This document shows positions 7,984 through 16,056 of a stretch of DNA of 64,000 bases, piece after piece; position 1 is the stretch's first letter, and each line of letters begins with the position of its first letter. Under the pieces are notes generated by a model, which was not told the DNA's origin, ran no database searches, and saw only the letters and a program-made list of their open reading frames with translations. Source of the stretch: Bacillota bacterium (GTDB lineage: Bacteria > Bacillota > Clostridia > Christensenellales > Aristaeellaceae); contig JAEZHM010000112.1 in the NCBI GenBank assembly GCA_023416585.1, positions 62,001 to 126,000 on the forward strand, read 5' to 3'. Position numbers and translations under genes: made by a program.

Positions 7984-10005
7984 ATGAAAAAGTACGTTTC
8001 CCTGCTGCTCGCCGTCACGCTGATGCTGACGGTACTGGCTGCCATCCCCGCAGCGTCGGCCGGCCCCGATACCACGCAAAAGGAAGCCCCCATACTTTTA
8101 GAGCAGGTTGCCTCGGGCAAGCTGCCACCTCTTGAGGAACGCCTGCCTGTAAAATCCGACGTGATGGTGGAGCCCGATGTGGTATCCCTTGGCCAGTACG
8201 GCGGCAGCATCACCATGCAAACCAACGACAATGGCCGCTGGAGCGCCTGGGGTTACATTGCCGAGCAGAGCATGTTCCGCTTCAAGCAGGACGGTTCCGG
8301 CCAGGTGGAAGCCAACGTCTGCAAAGAGTTCTACCCAAACGAGGATTCCACGGTGTGGACCATCAAGCTGCGCGAAGGCATGAAATGGTCCGACGGCCAG
8401 CCCTTCACCGCGGATGACGTTCTGTTCTACTATGACCATATGTCCACCCCGGCTTTGAATGAGGACCGCACCGCAGTGGCCACCGATGCGCAAGGCTACT
8501 ACAGCGCTTACACCTCCAAGCCCTACAACTGCTATCAGGTATCCAAGGACGGCAAGAAGTATTGGGCCAAGTTTGATAAAGTGAACGATTATGAGTTCAC
8601 CGTAACCTTCGTTAATCCAAAACCCTCCTTTGCCCAGGATGTGGCTGTGGACAACAAATGGATGTTCCTGCCCAAGCACTTCTATGCAAGCTACGTGGCC
8701 CGTAAGGACGGTGTGGCGGATGATCCCACCTTCCCGCTGATCACCGAAGAGCAGGCTCTTGCTAACGCCAATAAAGACTTTGGCAAGCAATGGGACTCCT
8801 ACTCCACCATGGGCAAGGCTATCGGTTACTACAACTGGGACTACGCCATTGTTCCCCAGCTGCGCAGCTTCATCGCCGTGAAGGACAACTGGAACGTAGT
8901 GGGCGAGACGTACGAACTTGTCCGCAACCCCTACTTCTGGAAGACCGACAGCGAAGGCCGCCAGCTGCCCTACCTGGACAGCGTGAAGTACAAAATCATC
9001 AACGAACAGGATCAGATCACCCTGGCTGCCAGTGCCGGCGAGTTTGACATCATTGACCCGCTCGATTTCGCCGTCGTCGCCACTGCTTTGAAGGATACCC
9101 ACACGCTTAGGCCCTGGGCTTCAGCGGGTTGGTCGACTGATGAAAACATCCAGCTCAACCAAACGACCAAAGACCTTGACAAGCGCGCGCTGTTCCAGGA
9201 TAAGCGCTTCCGCGAGGCGCTCAGCATCTGCGTGGACCGCAACCTCATGAACGAAACGCTGCGCAACGGCATGTCCAAACCCTGGCAGGCCTCCGTTGGC
9301 GAGGGATTGCTGGGTTATGACGCCGAATGGTCCGCCAAATGGACGGAATACGATGTGGACAAAGCCAACACCCTGATGGACGAGATCACCGAGCCCTGGG
9401 ACAAAGCAGAAGGCACCTACCGCAAGATGAAGGGCACCGATAAGGATGTGGAGATCATTCTCACCATCAAGGATCCGTCCCTGTACGGCGACTTTGTATC
9501 CCTCCTGCAGTCTGCCTACAAGGCAATCGGCGTGAAGCTCAGCGACAAGGTGGATGCCGATTCCCGTACCACTATGCTCTCCAACGATGTGGAAGCTTCC
9601 ATCGAAGTGACCAGCGTTTCCACACCTGCCCTGCGGCCCGACTCCATCGTGCCTATGCGGAACGTGGCCTTCTGGCACTCCGCCTACGGCAAGTGGTATG
9701 AGGATGGCAAGAGTGAGGCCAACGGCGGCATCGCGCCTACCGGCGACGTGCTGAAGCTGATTGAAGCCTATGACCGCATGAAGGCCGCAAACGGTCCCGA
9801 CCGTGACAAGATCGTTGCGGAATGCGTACAGGAGATTTATGATCTGCATAAGGAAAACATCTGGCTTATCGGCTACCTTGCGCCGCTGCCTTCCCGCAAC
9901 CTGGTCAACAACAAGCTGCAAAACTTCAAGGAGGGCTTGCTGAGCGTGGACGAGTTCCGCTTCCTGGGCCTAGGCCGTCCCGAACAGTGGTGGATCAAGC
10001 AATAA
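7984..10005 (+). CDS. ABC transporter solute-binding protein, family 5 (DppA/OppA-like)
   Basis: The extracytoplasmic binding subunit of a DppBCDF-type importer. The ATG at 7984 follows AGGAGG by six bases. A signal peptide occupies residues 1-26 (MKKYVSLLLAVTLMLTVLAA, cleavage near ASA). There is no lipobox cysteine, so unlike most Gram-positive binding proteins this one does not look lipid-anchored. The family 5 signature is seen in WTIKLREGMKWSDGQPFTADDV near residue 130 and in LVRNPYFWK. At 673 residues it is longer than peptide-binding homologues (about 540). Family 5 proteins bind peptides or oligosaccharides, and the fucosidase, GH38-like and GH3 neighbours favour an oligosaccharide. 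It is the first gene of the unit and probably the most highly expressed. Confidence 0.88.
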   Translation: MKKYVSLLLAVTLMLTVLAAIPAASAGPDTTQKEAPILLEQVASGKLPPLEERLPVKSDVMVEPDVVSLGQYGGSITMQTNDNGRWSAWGYIAEQSMFRFKQDGSGQVEANVCKEFYPNEDSTVWTIKLREGMKWSDGQPFTADDVLFYYDHMSTPALNEDRTAVATDAQGYYSAYTSKPYNCYQVSKDGKKYWAKFDKVNDYEFTVTFVNPKPSFAQDVAVDNKWMFLPKHFYASYVARKDGVADDPTFPLITEEQALANANKDFGKQWDSYSTMGKAIGYYNWDYAIVPQLRSFIAVKDNWNVVGETYELVRNPYFWKTDSEGRQLPYLDSVKYKIINEQDQITLAASAGEFDIIDPLDFAVVATALKDTHTLRPWASAGWSTDENIQLNQTTKDLDKRALFQDKRFREALSICVDRNLMNETLRNGMSKPWQASVGEGLLGYDAEWSAKWTEYDVDKANTLMDEITEPWDKAEGTYRKMKGTDKDVEIILTIKDPSLYGDFVSLLQSAYKAIGVKLSDKVDADSRTTMLSNDVEASIEVTSVSTPALRPDSIVPMRNVAFWHSAYGKWYEDGKSEANGGIAPTGDVLKLIEAYDRMKAANGPDRDKIVAECVQEIYDLHKENIWLIGYLAPLPSRNLVNNKLQNFKEGLLSVDEFRFLGLGRPEQWWIKQ

Positions 10006-10011
10006 GCCTTT

Positions 10012-10039
10012 TCGAGAAAATGGCTTGCCATTTTCTCGA
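10012..10039 (+). terminator. Perfect hairpin after the solute-binding gene (recurring palindrome)
   Basis: A perfect 13-bp stem with a 2-base loop starts six bases after the stop codon: TCGAGAAAATGGC (10012-10024) and GCCATTTTCTCGA (10027-10039). There is no T-tract, so it may be a partial terminator or 3' stabiliser that lets the binding protein be made in excess over the permeases. The same core occurs elsewhere in the window (14361, 56294 and a half copy at 48949). Confidence 0.6.
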
Positions 10040-10126
10040 TTACGTTCTCGGCGCCCGATATGGACCATGCGACCAGCAATGGCCGCATGGTCCCTGTATT
10101 AGCGCAGTTTGGAGAGGTGCACAAGG

Positions 10127-11119
10127 ATGGAAAAAGGGAGATACATCTTAAAACGCCTGTTGCTGGCAGCCATCACCCTGCTGCTGATCACATTTGTGGT
10201 ATTTTTTGTGATCCAGCTTCCGCCGGGAGATTATGTAGACACGCTGGTCGCCAAGGCGATTTCCGAGGGTGAGCGGGTAACAGAAGCGGAAATACAGCTC
10301 CTTCGGGAGACGTACGGTGTCAACCGGCCCTTTATGGTGCAGTATTTTACCTGGCTGGGCGGCATCCTGACGGGGCACTGGGGCACTTCGTTCTACTACC
10401 ATCAGGATATTCTTATCAAAATCGGCGAGACGCTGGGCATAACGCTGACCCTTTCCATCTGTACCATGCTCTTTACGTACCTTATCTCCATCCCTATTGC
10501 CATTTATTCGGCCAAGCACCAATATTCCGTCGGAGATTATCTATTTACCTTCATAGGCTTTATCGGCATGGCCATACCCAACTTTCTATTTGCCATACTG
10601 CTCATGTACGCTTCCTACAAGCTATTCGGAGACCCACTGATGGGCCTGCCGGAATACGGCATCACTTCCTTTGCCACTTTTCTTGAGTGGGCAAAGCGCA
10701 TGCTGATTCCCATACTTGTCATCGGCACCAGCGGCACCTGCGGCCTGATACGCTCCATCCGTGCGCAGATGCTGGATGAACAGAGCCAGCCCTATGTGCT
10801 GGCTATCAGGGCCAAGGGCGTCAGCGAAAGAGCCATCACTTTCAAGTACCAGATGCGGGCAGTCTTAAACCCCATCGTCAGCGGCCTTGGCGGTATGATT
10901 TCCGGCATATTCAACGGCAGCACTATCACCGCCATCGTACTGATGCTGCCCACGTTGGGCCCGGTGCTTTTAAAGGCATTACAGACCCAGGATATTTATC
11001 TGTCGGGCGGCATTTTGCTGATTTCGGCGATACTCGTTGTCATCGGCAACCTGATTTCCGATCTGCTTCTGGCGGTGCTCGATCCGCGCATCAAGCTGTT
11101 GGAGGAGAAACAACAATGA
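10127..11119 (+). CDS. ABC transporter permease, DppB/OppB type
   Basis: The first membrane subunit of the importer, 330 aa. The ATG at 10127 follows GGAGAGG (10111-10117), and the alternative TTG at 10109 has no ribosome site. TM1 is residues 10-31 (LLLAAITLLLITFVVFFVIQ). A periplasm-facing loop follows and then five more membrane segments. The cytoplasmic EAA loop that contacts the ATPases is visible as AIRAKGVSERAITFKYQMR. The proline-glycine start of the loop (LPPGDYVD) and the stretch QLLRETYGVNRPFMVQYFTWL are usual for DppB proteins. Its stop overlaps the start of the next permease by four bases (ATGA). Confidence 0.9.
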   Translation: MEKGRYILKRLLLAAITLLLITFVVFFVIQLPPGDYVDTLVAKAISEGERVTEAEIQLLRETYGVNRPFMVQYFTWLGGILTGHWGTSFYYHQDILIKIGETLGITLTLSICTMLFTYLISIPIAIYSAKHQYSVGDYLFTFIGFIGMAIPNFLFAILLMYASYKLFGDPLMGLPEYGITSFATFLEWAKRMLIPILVIGTSGTCGLIRSIRAQMLDEQSQPYVLAIRAKGVSERAITFKYQMRAVLNPIVSGLGGMISGIFNGSTITAIVLMLPTLGPVLLKALQTQDIYLSGGILLISAILVVIGNLISDLLLAVLDPRIKLLEEKQQ

Positions 11120-12303
11120 GTTTGCATGACGTACCTGCATCGGTAGCGGAGTCCGCCCTGAGCGAAAAAGAAAAGCGGGCGTTTGAAAGGAATCGAGCGA
11201 AGCAGGAAAAGTATTATCTTTCTTCCCAATGGAAGCTGATGGGCCGTAAGCTCGTTCGGCATAAGCTGGCTGTGATCAGCTTTGTGGTGTTGGGCATTTT
11301 GTATTTCTGCGCCATTTTTGCACCCTTCCTTTCGCCCAAGGGGCTGGAGGATTATTCCGGAGCATATTCCAACGCGCCGCCCACAAGGATTCACTTCTAT
11401 CACAACGGAGAATACATAGGCCCCTTCGTTTATAGGTTTACGGTGGAACGGGACCTGTATGAAAATAAATTTTTCAAGGAAGATACGTCGCAGCCTTACC
11501 CTATGAAATTCTTCGCGAAGGGCGTTCCCTACAAGATATTGGGTCTTATCCCCGGTGACATTCATTTGTTCGAAGTCGACAATACTAACCTTCCCAAGGG
11601 CAAGGATCCCACCCAGGTACTTTTGTTTGGCGGGGACAAACTTGGCCGCGACCTGTTTTCCCGCGTGCTTCTGGGCAGCCAGATTTCATTGACCGTGCCG
11701 CTGCTCGGAACGCTGATCTCCTTTGTGCTGGCCGTGATCATAGGCAGTATATCGGGCTATTACGGCGGTATTGTGGATATCATCATCCAGCGCATCATTG
11801 AGGTATTGTCTTCCTTCCCTACGCTTCCGCTATGGATGGCCCTTTCTGCCGCCATACCGGCAGGCATCCCGGTAACGCAGGTATTTTTGTTCATTACCGT
11901 CATCATGAGTTTGCTCAGCTGGCCGGGGCTTGCCCGCACGGTGCGCTCCAAGTTCCTGTCGCTGAAAAAAGAGGATTTCATCATGGCGGCCAGGCTCTCC
12001 GGTGTGTCGGACGCATCCATCATCCGCCGCCATCTGGTGCCGGGCTTCATGAGCTACCTGATCGTAAGCCTTACGTTGGGGGTGCCTCAAATGATACTTG
12101 GCGAAACCTCCATGAGCTTTCTGGGCCTTGGCATGCGGGCGCCGGCCACCAGCTGGGGCGTACTTTTGCAGGAATGCCAGTCAATCGGCAATATTGCCAA
12201 CTGCCCCTGGAAGCTGATTCCGCTTTTGTTTGTGGGCCTGGCGGTGCTGGCCTTCAACTTCCTGGGCGACGGCCTGCGGGATGCCGCCGATCCGTATAAG
12301 TGA
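11116..12303 (+). CDS. ABC transporter permease, DppC/OppC type with long external loop
   Basis: The second membrane subunit, 395 aa. TM1 is at about 50-73 (LAVISFVVLGILYFCAIFAP). The conserved entry DKLGRDLFSRVLLGSQIS follows only at about 174, so some 100 residues lie outside between them, about twice the usual length. This occurs in permeases for large substrates and may form part of the docking surface. The EAA loop is AARLSGVSDASIIRRHLVPG, and the end FLGDGLRDAADPYK is typical of DppC. ATGA overlap with the gene before couples the two. It is followed after 11 bases by the first ATPase gene. Confidence 0.9.
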   Translation: MSLHDVPASVAESALSEKEKRAFERNRAKQEKYYLSSQWKLMGRKLVRHKLAVISFVVLGILYFCAIFAPFLSPKGLEDYSGAYSNAPPTRIHFYHNGEYIGPFVYRFTVERDLYENKFFKEDTSQPYPMKFFAKGVPYKILGLIPGDIHLFEVDNTNLPKGKDPTQVLLFGGDKLGRDLFSRVLLGSQISLTVPLLGTLISFVLAVIIGSISGYYGGIVDIIIQRIIEVLSSFPTLPLWMALSAAIPAGIPVTQVFLFITVIMSLLSWPGLARTVRSKFLSLKKEDFIMAARLSGVSDASIIRRHLVPGFMSYLIVSLTLGVPQMILGETSMSFLGLGMRAPATSWGVLLQECQSIGNIANCPWKLIPLLFVGLAVLAFNFLGDGLRDAADPYK

Positions 12304-12314
12304 GGTGTGAGGAT

Positions 12315-13364
12315 ATGAAGGAAACGGGGCAGACCGTGCTTACGGTATCGGACCTTCAAATCAGCATCAAGCTGGATGAGGGACTCTTAACGCCGGTCAG
12401 AGGCGTGGACTTTATCTTGCGGGCCAATGAAACACTGGGGTTGGTGGGGGAATCCGGCTGTGGAAAGAGTCTGACCTGCAAAGCGGTGCTTGGCATCAAC
12501 AGCAAAAACTGCAAAACATCCGGCAGGATCGATTTTACAGACGAGGATGGAACCACAAAAAACTTGCTGGCCATGAAGTTTGGCAGCAAGGAAATCAGGG
12601 ACATCAGGGGCAAGAGCATTGCCATGATCTTTCAGGAGCCCATGAGCGCGTTTTCGCCCCTGTATACGGTGGGTAGCCAGCTTTCAGAGAGCGCGCGCAT
12701 CCATTTGGGCAAGAGCAGGCAGGATGCCAGGACGCTTGTACTGGAGGCCATGAAAAAAGTGGGGATCGCCAATCCAGAGAAGCGGTTTGACCAGCATCCC
12801 CACGAGTTTTCCGGAGGCATGCTTCAAAGGGCACTAATCGCCATGGCGCTGCTATGCAGCCCACGCATTCTGATTGCCGATGAGCCTACCACAGCGCTGG
12901 ATGTGACCATACAGGCGCAGATACTGGACCTGCTAAAGCTTTTGCAAAAAGATTACGGCATGTCTATCCTCTACATCACCCATGACCTGGGCACCGTGGC
13001 GCAGTTATGCGACCGTGTGGCAGTGATGTACCTGGGCCGCATCATTGAAACGGGACCCACGATGGAGATATTCAAAAACCCGGTTCACCCCTATACCAGG
13101 GGGCTGATCGGTTCGGTGCACAAGATCGGCGGGGGGAAGGAACGTCTCTTTTCCATCAAAGGCCATGTGCCCCTGGCCATGAACCTTATCGACCGCTGTT
13201 CCTTTTTCGACCGGTGCGCGTATAAGGATACGTCCGTCTGTTCAGCCAGGGAGCCCCATCTTGTGAAAGTGGGCGAGGACCATTATGCTGCCTGCTTTGT
13301 ACCCTGGGAAGAGCATAAGGCTGAATATTGGGAGGAGGAAGCGCAATGCCTGAAGCAATCTTGA
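12315..13364 (+). CDS. ABC transporter ATPase, DppD/OppD type
   Basis: A nucleotide-binding subunit energising the importer, 349 aa. The ATG at 12315 is preferred to the GTG at 12300, because AGGTG lies at the right distance before it. Walker A is GESGCGKS near residue 50, the signature is SGGMLQR near 162, and Walker B is ILIADEPTTALD near 185. The C-terminal oligopeptide-type domain has the usual cysteines (RCSFFDRCAYKDTSVC). The gene overlaps the next ATPase gene by 19 bases. It pairs with that protein as the heterodimer normal for this transporter class. Confidence 0.92.
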   Translation: MKETGQTVLTVSDLQISIKLDEGLLTPVRGVDFILRANETLGLVGESGCGKSLTCKAVLGINSKNCKTSGRIDFTDEDGTTKNLLAMKFGSKEIRDIRGKSIAMIFQEPMSAFSPLYTVGSQLSESARIHLGKSRQDARTLVLEAMKKVGIANPEKRFDQHPHEFSGGMLQRALIAMALLCSPRILIADEPTTALDVTIQAQILDLLKLLQKDYGMSILYITHDLGTVAQLCDRVAVMYLGRIIETGPTMEIFKNPVHPYTRGLIGSVHKIGGGKERLFSIKGHVPLAMNLIDRCSFFDRCAYKDTSVCSAREPHLVKVGEDHYAACFVPWEEHKAEYWEEEAQCLKQS

Positions 13365-14350
13365 AAGTGGAAGGGCTGAACATGGTGTTTTCCTCCGGAA
13401 AGACACATGTGAAGGCCGTGAATGACGTCAGCTTCACTGTGAACGCTGGGGAAACGGTGGGCATCGTAGGGGAATCAGGCTGTGGCAAAACAACGCTCGG
13501 CCGCTGCGTCGTGCGCGCTTATAATGCCACTTCGGGCAAGGTATTGTACAAAGCCGCGGACGGGGTGGAGTACGACCTGCAGCATATCACAAAAAGACAG
13601 ATGAAACTAATCCGCAAGGAAGTTCAAATGATCTTCCAGGATCCGTATTCTTCTTTGGACCCCAGGATGACGGTGTATGACATCATTTCCGAACCGCTGC
13701 TGGCCAATTTCCCCCAAATGCCAAAAAAGGAAATGGAAGAGCGGGTTAAAACCATGGCTTCCAAGGTAGGGCTCAATCCCAGCTATTTGAAGCGCTATCC
13801 CCATGCCTTTTCCGGCGGGCAGCGGCAGCGCATCGGCATCGCCAGGGCGCTGGTGCTCTATCCCCGCCTGATCGTTTGTGACGAGGCGGTTTCGGCGCTG
13901 GATGTTTCCGTACAGGCCCAGGTGGTGAACCTTTTGAAAGATTTGCAAGAGGAAATGAACCTCACCTATATTTTCATCAGCCATGACTTGTCCGTGGTGG
14001 AGCACATTTCCGACAAGGTGGGCGTGATGTATCTGGGCAAAATTGTCGAATATGCGTCCACAGAGCAGCTGTTCCAAAAACCTTTGCACCCTTACACCGA
14101 GGCGCTGCTTTCCGCCGTACCGGTAGCCGACCCTACCGTTAACATGCAGCGCATTCCTCTGGAGGGCGAGATCCCCAACCCCGCCAATGCCCCTTCGGGT
14201 TGCCATTTCCACACCAGATGCCGCTACTGTATGGAATCCTGCAAAGAGCGGGAAACGGAGTTCAGGGAAATGGAAGGAAAGAGGTTCGTGGCCTGCTTAC
14301 GGTGCGAAGAGCTTGCCCTAAAGGGCATTATTACCTCCGCCACGGCGTGA
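13346..14350 (+). CDS. ABC transporter ATPase, DppF/OppF type
   Basis: The partner nucleotide-binding subunit, 334 aa. The ATG at 13346 follows GGAGGAGG. Walker A is GESGCGKTT, the signature SGGQRQR and Walker B LIVCDEAVSALD, where Ala replaces the common Pro after the catalytic Glu, as in many OppF proteins. The C-terminal domain holds the cysteine cluster CRYCMESC. Together with the four genes before it, it completes a binding protein-permease-permease-ATPase-ATPase importer. A short hairpin follows the stop codon. Confidence 0.92.
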   Translation: MPEAILKVEGLNMVFSSGKTHVKAVNDVSFTVNAGETVGIVGESGCGKTTLGRCVVRAYNATSGKVLYKAADGVEYDLQHITKRQMKLIRKEVQMIFQDPYSSLDPRMTVYDIISEPLLANFPQMPKKEMEERVKTMASKVGLNPSYLKRYPHAFSGGQRQRIGIARALVLYPRLIVCDEAVSALDVSVQAQVVNLLKDLQEEMNLTYIFISHDLSVVEHISDKVGVMYLGKIVEYASTEQLFQKPLHPYTEALLSAVPVADPTVNMQRIPLEGEIPNPANAPSGCHFHTRCRYCMESCKERETEFREMEGKRFVACLRCEELALKGIITSATA

Positions 14351-14360
14351 GGCGGAATTA

Positions 14361-14378
14361 AAAATGACTTGTCATTTT
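14361..14378 (+). terminator. Short hairpin after the transporter genes (partial copy of the recurring palindrome)
   Basis: AAAATGAC (14361-14368) pairs with GTCATTTT (14371-14378), followed by CTCGA. It looks like a copy of the palindrome at 10012 that has lost the left outer arm. It may weaken read-through into the HAD and AraC genes. Confidence 0.45.
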
Positions 14379-14437
14379 CTCGAAATCAAGAGAGCCGCAT
14401 GGGATGACAGGCTGCGGCGGATAGGATACAATAGGAT

Positions 14438-15010
14438 ATGGATAGGGAACTGATTGTTTTTATAGACTGCGGCGACACGATTGTGGATGAATCCACGCAA
14501 ATATTCGCGGTAAATGATGATGTGCTCAAAGCCGACCTTATACCTGGCGCAGGGGAAATGCTCCGGCAGCTGCATGGCGAAGGGTACCGCCTGGCCCTGG
14601 TAGCAGATGGCCGGTCAGCATCCTTTCATAACATATTCCGGGAGCTTGGCCTTTCCCACATTTTCGAGTCGTGGACCATCTCGGAAGAGGTGGGTGTCTG
14701 CAAGCCGGACGAGCGCATGTTCAGGACGGCCATGGCAAAAATGAAGTTGACGGAAGATGATCTTTACCGCATCGTAATGATTGGCAACAACCTGAAAAGA
14801 GATGTGTTGGGCGCAAACAGGATGGGGATTACCTCCATATTGCTCAGCTTCAGCCCGCGGTACGGGATGCACCCGGCAACAGAGGAAGAAATACCGGATT
14901 ATGTGGCAGCCATGCCTTGCGAGATACCGGAACTTATTCATCAGTTGGAACTGCAGGTCAAAAACCGGCGCATTCTGGCAATACCAAATGCCGGCAGTAT
15001 GGCCTTCTGA
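14438..15010 (+). CDS. HAD-superfamily hydrolase
   Basis: A small cytoplasmic phosphatase-like protein, 190 aa, of the HAD-IA type. Motif I is FIDCGDTI (residues 6-13): the nucleophile Asp is present but the position two residues on, normally the acid/base Asp, is Gly. Motif II is LVADGRS, motif III is the Lys in CKPDERMF, and motif IV is IGNNLKRDVLGA. Family members with the same DxG pattern exist, so it could still be an enzyme with altered chemistry. Its place between an importer and a glycosidase suggests a sugar phosphate substrate, but nothing in the sequence proves it. The AraC gene follows after 20 bases. Confidence 0.72.
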   Translation: MDRELIVFIDCGDTIVDESTQIFAVNDDVLKADLIPGAGEMLRQLHGEGYRLALVADGRSASFHNIFRELGLSHIFESWTISEEVGVCKPDERMFRTAMAKMKLTEDDLYRIVMIGNNLKRDVLGANRMGITSILLSFSPRYGMHPATEEEIPDYVAAMPCEIPELIHQLELQVKNRRILAIPNAGSMAF

Positions 15011-15030
15011 TCATAGAGGAGGCGGCATAG

Positions 15031-16011
15031 TTGGACGAAACGCCTATCATAAACGGGACGATCCACATCAGCAGCAAGTCGCACCTGAACCTTACGTTCA
15101 ACCTATATCAGTGCGGCTTAAATGAGATTCCTCCCGGGGGCATTTTGTCCATCAAAGCCACGGATACTTTTACCCTTGTGTATGTGAACCAGGGTACCGC
15201 CCTTTTGGAATCCAACAGCCTGGCTTATAAATTGAATGCGTCAAGCGGCTTCTTTTCTTTTCCCGATCTAGGCTACGAACTGAAAAATGCGGGCATCGAG
15301 CCTCTTTCGGTCACCTGGCTTTGCTTTTCCGGGTACATGGTGGAAAATTATCTGAACCGCGCCAACATTACCCGTACAAAGCCTGTGTTTTTAGACGGCG
15401 AGGGGGCGGTGGGGGAGAAATTCAGGCGGCTGTATGCGGCGGCACACAAGCTGCCCAACCGCTACTGCCGTATGGTTTCTACGCTGTACGACATTTTCAG
15501 CTACCTTCTGGACGTGAATCCCACCAAGCAGAGTGACAGCTACGTGGACAATGCCGACTTTTTTGCCGTCAAAGCCGTTGATTTTATTGAGCATAATTAT
15601 ACCAGGGACATCTCCGTTGACGATATCGCCAACGCTCTTGGCATATCCAGAAAGCATTTGTACGTGATCTTTAACAACACACTGAAAATATCACCCAAGC
15701 AATATTTAATCTATTACAGGATTGACAGGGCCTGTATGCGGCTGCAGTTAAGTTCCCAGTCGGTTATGGAGATTTCAGAATCGGTAGGGTATACCAACCA
15801 GTTCTATTTCGCCAAGGAATTTAAGCGCCTCACGGGAATGACACCCAGTGAATACAGGAAAAACCCCCAGCCGCGGGATCTGTTCAGCTACCGAACCTTT
15901 GTGCCTACCCTCAAGGAGAATGCCTCTGATCATTCCCTGGACCTGCCCATGGAGGAAGTCATATTGTCGGTGTACGCGCCGCCCCTGCCGGTGAATAAGG
16001 AAAGAAAATAA
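15031..16011 (+). CDS. AraC-family transcriptional regulator
   Basis: A sugar-responsive regulator, 326 aa. A TTG start at 15031 is used because AGGAGG (15017-15022) sits 8 bases ahead. The N-terminal 150 residues look like a cupin ligand-binding domain. The C-terminal half has both helix-turn-helix motifs of the family: DISVDDIANALGISRKHLY near 190-208, and EISESVGYTNQFYFAKEFKR with the ending TGMTPSEYRK near 245-280. It lies inside the transporter-fucosidase unit, so it is expected to activate that unit, probably from the TATGTGCA repeats at 7766-7835, when the imported glycan or a breakdown product is present. Confidence 0.85.
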   Translation: MDETPIINGTIHISSKSHLNLTFNLYQCGLNEIPPGGILSIKATDTFTLVYVNQGTALLESNSLAYKLNASSGFFSFPDLGYELKNAGIEPLSVTWLCFSGYMVENYLNRANITRTKPVFLDGEGAVGEKFRRLYAAAHKLPNRYCRMVSTLYDIFSYLLDVNPTKQSDSYVDNADFFAVKAVDFIEHNYTRDISVDDIANALGISRKHLYVIFNNTLKISPKQYLIYYRIDRACMRLQLSSQSVMEISESVGYTNQFYFAKEFKRLTGMTPSEYRKNPQPRDLFSYRTFVPTLKENASDHSLDLPMEEVILSVYAPPLPVNKERK

Positions 16012-16015
16012 AACA

Positions 16016-16039
16016 GGAGCCGCCCGTAGGTGCGGCTTC
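16016..16039 (+). other. Hairpin in the leader of the fucosidase gene
   Basis: GGAGCCGC (16016-16023) can pair with GCGGCTTC (16032-16039) around an 8-base loop, with one G-T pair, just after the AraC stop and before the ATG at 16057. No T-tract follows, so it is not a clear terminator. Confidence 0.3.
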
Positions 16040-16056
16040 AGAGCAGCGTGAGAAGA

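Noticed and set aside
8098..9921. Long open frames on the minus strand (334 and 266 codons) inside the solute-binding gene
   Set aside because: They are antisense shadows caused by codon bias: no ribosome site, and the plus frame has a clear family signature throughout.
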